Under the pieces are notes generated by a model. It did not search any database and was not told the DNA's origin. It saw only the letters and a list, made by a program, of their open reading frames with translations. The translations under genes and the position numbers were made by a program. A stretch of DNA of 9,376 nt, taken from NCBI GenBank assembly GCA_012512335.1, contig JAAZEK010000180.1, positions 1 to 9,376 on the forward strand, given 5' to 3'. Origin of the DNA: Clostridiales bacterium (GTDB taxonomy: Bacteria > Bacillota > Clostridia > Caldicoprobacterales > DTU083). Of this stretch, positions 6,858 through 9,376 are shown in pieces (positions within the stretch are counted from its first letter, which is position 1; every line of letters starts with the position of its first letter).

Positions 6858-6879
6858 AGTAAATGCTAAGGCGTTTACT
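6858..6879 (+). other. Small hairpin in the uvrB leader
   Basis: AGTAAATG (6858-6865) pairs with CGTTTACT (6872-6879) over 8 bp, one of them G-U, around the loop CTAAGG. It lies just after the predicted transcription start and has no T-run, so it is not a terminator. It may be a 5' stabilising stem or chance. Confidence 0.35.
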
Positions 6880-8132
6880 TTGATGTATGAGAATATATTT
6901 TATTTTACGTAGGGTGGGAACAAATGGAGTTTAAAATAAAAACTAATATGATCCCTCAGGGAGATCAGCCAAAGGCCATAGAGCAATTGTCTAATGGCAT
7001 TTTGCAGCAAAAAAGAGAACAGACGCTCCTAGGTATAACTGGCTCTGGGAAAACCTTTACCATGGCAAACGTTATAGAAAAGGTGCAAAGGCCGACCCTT
7101 GTTCTTGCTCATAATAAGACTTTAGCCGCACAGCTTTGTAGCGAGTTTAGGGATATATTTCCTGACAATGCTGTTGAATATTTTGTAAGCTACTACGATT
7201 ATTTCCAACCAGAAGCTTATCTGCCTTCCACAGACACCTATATTGAAAAGGATGCTTCAATAAATGATGAAATAGATAAGCTTCGCCATTCGGCTACCTC
7301 AGCTTTATTAGAACGTAGAGATGTCATTGTTGTTTCCAGCGTTTCTTGTATTTACGGTTTGGGAAATCCTAACGAATATAAGAATCTAATGCTTTCCCTT
7401 AGACCAGGTATGATTCGTGAGCGCAACGATGTACTACGGAAGCTGGTAGATATACAATATGAGCGTAATGATATTGACTTTGTTAGAGGAACTTTCCGGG
7501 TTCGTGGTGATGTAGTGGAAATAATTCCTGCTAATTCCGATGAGAAGGCCATCCGAGTAGAGTTCTTTGGAGATGAAATCGATCGCATATCAGAAATTGA
7601 TACACTTACTGGAGACATTCTGAATACTTTGTCCCATGTGGTTATTTTCCCTGCTTCTCACTATGCTTCCTCACGAGAAAGTATAGAAAGAGCGATGGCT
7701 ATGATAGAAACGGATTTAGAGGAGCAAGTTAGGGTATTCAAGGAACAGGATAAACTGCTTGAAGCCCAGAGGATTCTACAGCGAACTAATTTTGATCTAG
7801 AAATGATGCGAGAAATAGGATATTGCAGCGGAATTGAAAACTATTCCCGCTATTTGGATGGAAGAAGCCCAGGGGAGTCACCTTATACCTTGTTGAATTA
7901 CTTCCCTGATGATTTCCTGCTTTTCGTAGATGAATCCCATGTAACCTTACCACAGGTACGAGCCATGTATGCAGGAGATCGCTCTCGAAAAGAGACCTTG
8001 ATTGATTATGGCTTTCGACTACCAGCTGCCTTTGACAACCGGCCTCTTCAATTTGCAGAGTTTCAAGAGAGATTGAATCAGGTTATATATGTAAGTGCTA
8101 CTCCTGCAGCTTATGAACTGGAACGGTCAGAC

Positions 8133-8135
8133 TAA
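8133..8135 (+). other. Premature TAA codon inside uvrB
   Basis: The context is TCA GAC TAA GTA GTT GAA. One base change from GAA, AAA or CAA gives TAA; CAA to TAA would be a C-to-T transition. It is the only in-frame stop in the 658-codon frame. Confidence 0.93.
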
Positions 8136-8897
8136 GTAGTTGAACAGATTATCCGACCTACAGGCTTAGTGGATCCTGAGATTCAAGTGGTGCCTATCCA
8201 TGGTCAGATAGATCACCTACTGGCAAGAATTAATGAGAGGGTAGCTAAGAACGAGAGGGTACTTATAACAACCTTAACCAAGAAGATGGCTGAAAGCTTA
8301 ACAGATTTTCTTAAGGAAATGAATGTAAGAGTGCGTTATCTTCATTCAGATATTCTTACAATGGAGCGGATGGAAATTATACGGGATTTGCGTTTGGGGG
8401 TTTTCGATGTATTGGTAGGGATTAACCTGCTACGTGAAGGCCTTGATTTACCCGAGGTATCATTAGTAGCTATTTTAGATGCAGACAAGGAAGGTTTTTT
8501 ACGTTCCCAAACGTCATTGATACAAACCATTGGACGCGCTGCTAGAAATACAGCAGGTAAGGTCATCATGTATGCAGATAGAATAACGGATTCTATGAGA
8601 TACGCAATTGATGAAACCAATCGAAGGCGAACAATGCAACTGGAATATAATAAGGTACATGGGATCACGCCACAAACCATTCATAAGGAAGTACATGAGA
8701 AGATAGAGATTACTAAAGTGGCTGAAGAATCTCAAATCTATGAGACAGAGGCAAGTATGTCGCCACAGGAAATTAAGAAACATATTAAGAGATTGGAAAA
8801 AGAAATGAAGACTGCTGCTATTGCATTGGAATTTGAAACAGCAGCTAGATTACGAGATAAGATAATAGAAATTAAAAAAAGAGCAGAAAGCGATTGA
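8136..8897 (+). pseudogene. uvrB: uvrB 3' segment: helicase motifs IV-VI and UVR domain
   Basis: The frame continues without damage after the TAA. It begins VVEQIIRPTGLVDPEI and then holds helicase motif IV (VLITTLTKKMAESL), motif V (GINLLREGLDLPEVSL), motif VI (QTIGRAARN, R538 and R541) and a C-terminal UVR domain (about 612-655: RLEKEMKTAAIALEFETAARLRD), which contacts UvrC. The GTG at 8169 could open a 242-residue frame, but no ribosome binding site precedes it and it would start inside a conserved strand, so separate translation is doubtful. The intact state implies that the stop is very recent, artefactual or tolerated. uvrA begins 7 nt after its TGA. Confidence 0.88.
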
Positions 8898-8904
8898 CAA
8901 ACTA

Positions 8905-9376
8905 ATGAAACATGATGAAATTCGTATAAAAGGTGCTCGTGAGCACAACTTAAAAAATATTGATATAGAAATTCCTAGGGATCAATTTGTAGTTTTAACA
9001 GGCTTAAGTGGATCTGGAAAGTCATCCCTAGCCTTTGATACTATTTACGCCGAAGGACAACGTCGTTATGTAGAATCTTTATCGGCCTATGCCAGACAGT
9101 TCCTGGGTTTGATGGAGAAGCCTGATGTAGATTTAATAGAGGGTTTGTCTCCCGCAATCTCTATTGATCAGAAAACTACCAGTAGAAATCCAAGATCTAC
9201 TGTTGGTACGGTAACGGAAATATACGATTACCTTAGACTATTATATGCAAGGATTGGAATTCCCCATTGCCCTAATTGTGGAAAGGAAATCCATCAACAA
9301 AGCGTCGATCAAATGATTGACATTATCATGGGTTTGCCCGAACGTAACCGTATTCAAGTAATGGCTCCCATCGTAC
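8905..9376 (+). CDS. uvrA: UvrA, excision nuclease subunit A (3' end outside window)
   Basis: The first 157 codons of UvrA, the ABC-type damage sensor that hands DNA to UvrB. The start is ATG at 8905 (MKHDEIRIKGAREHNLKNID). Walker A GLSGSGKSS is at residues 33-41 (K39). The UvrA-specific DTIYAEGQRRYVESLSAYAR block and the QKTTSRNPRSTVGTVTE block follow. The first cysteine pair of the zinc module, CPNC, is at C122 and C125. The gene begins 7 nt after the uvrB stop and has no strong ribosome binding site, so it probably depends on translation coupled to uvrB. The premature TAA far upstream could therefore also lower UvrA output. The frame is intact to the window edge, and it is expected to share the LexA-controlled uvrB promoter. 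Confidence 0.96.
   Translation, partial: MKHDEIRIKGAREHNLKNIDIEIPRDQFVVLTGLSGSGKSSLAFDTIYAEGQRRYVESLSAYARQFLGLMEKPDVDLIEGLSPAISIDQKTTSRNPRSTVGTVTEIYDYLRLLYARIGIPHCPNCGKEIHQQSVDQMIDIIMGLPERNRIQVMAPIV

Larger units (their letters stand above)
6924..8897 (+). pseudogene. uvrB: uvrB, excision nuclease subunit B, interrupted by an in-frame TAA
   Basis: UvrB is the damage-verifying DEAD/H-like ATPase of nucleotide excision repair; it is loaded by UvrA and recruits UvrC. The full reading frame is 657 codons plus stop, matching the usual length (about 660). Visible before the break are Walker A GITGSGKT (residues 37-44, K43), the damage-probing beta-hairpin region (YYDYFQPEAYLPSTDTYIEK split near 90-110), motif II DESH (336-339) and motif III SATPA. 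Codon 404 is TAA (8133-8135), where homologues have E, K or Q before VVEQIIRPTG. The frame is the same on both sides, so this is a substitution, not an indel. The start ATG at 6924 follows AGGGTGGG (6911-6918). Translated as written, the product is 403 residues and lacks motifs IV-VI, so it should be inactive. It could be a true recent null, a read error, or a leaky stop. TAA ends other genes here normally, so code reassignment is unlikely. Confidence 0.9.

Noticed and set aside
8133..8135. Stop codon reassignment or selenocysteine/pyrrolysine
   Set aside because: Those use TGA or TAG; here it is TAA, and TAA ends the regulator gene and ctpA normally.
8120..8140. Programmed frameshift in uvrB
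   Set aside because: The frame is identical before and after the stop, so a shift would not restore the protein.
8169..8897. Independent gene from GTG 8169
   Set aside because: It is the in-frame remainder of uvrB with no ribosome binding site before it.

Overview
The window reads as chromosomal DNA from a low-GC Bacillota (Firmicutes), probably a spore former of the Bacilli or Clostridia. The evidence is the AT-rich composition, strong AGGAGG-type ribosome binding sites, frequent TTG starts, a Bacillus-type LexA operator (GAAC-N4-GTTC) and the gene order ftsE-ftsX-ctpA-minJ-like-uvrB-uvrA, which resembles the Bacillus subtilis neighbourhood and that of many Clostridia. I cannot name the species.

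Layout. 3-2649: a tightly packed + strand operon with a CdaR/PucR-type regulator (its first residues lie outside the window), ftsE and ftsX. The genes are separated by 3 nt or overlap by 11 nt. 2650-3063: a spacer holding seven AAGTAAG-like heptamers, an intrinsic terminator, an isolated hairpin and a promoter for the next unit. 3064-5563: ctpA (S41 processing protease) and a polytopic membrane protein with a C-terminal PDZ domain (MinJ-like). 5553-6368: a convergent gene on the - strand for a LysM / peptidoglycan-binding / BsuPI protein without a signal peptide, whose end overlaps the minJ-like gene by 11 bp. 6369-6923: a 555-bp divergent spacer with five copies of a 29-nt motif, four of them in a nested palindrome, followed by a LexA box and promoter. 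6924-9376: uvrB and the start of uvrA.

The first half concerns the cell envelope and division. FtsEX controls peptidoglycan hydrolases, CtpA is a surface PDZ protease, the MinJ-like protein probably belongs to division-site placement, and the LysM/PGB protein probably binds the wall or spore layers. The second half is nucleotide excision repair under apparent SOS control.

The most striking observation is that uvrB is full length and well conserved but has a single in-frame TAA at codon 404. It separates helicase motifs I-III from motifs IV-VI and the UVR domain. The second item is the nested inverted-repeat element upstream of uvrB. I found no convincing new defence or mobile system; the rest is mainly core genome.
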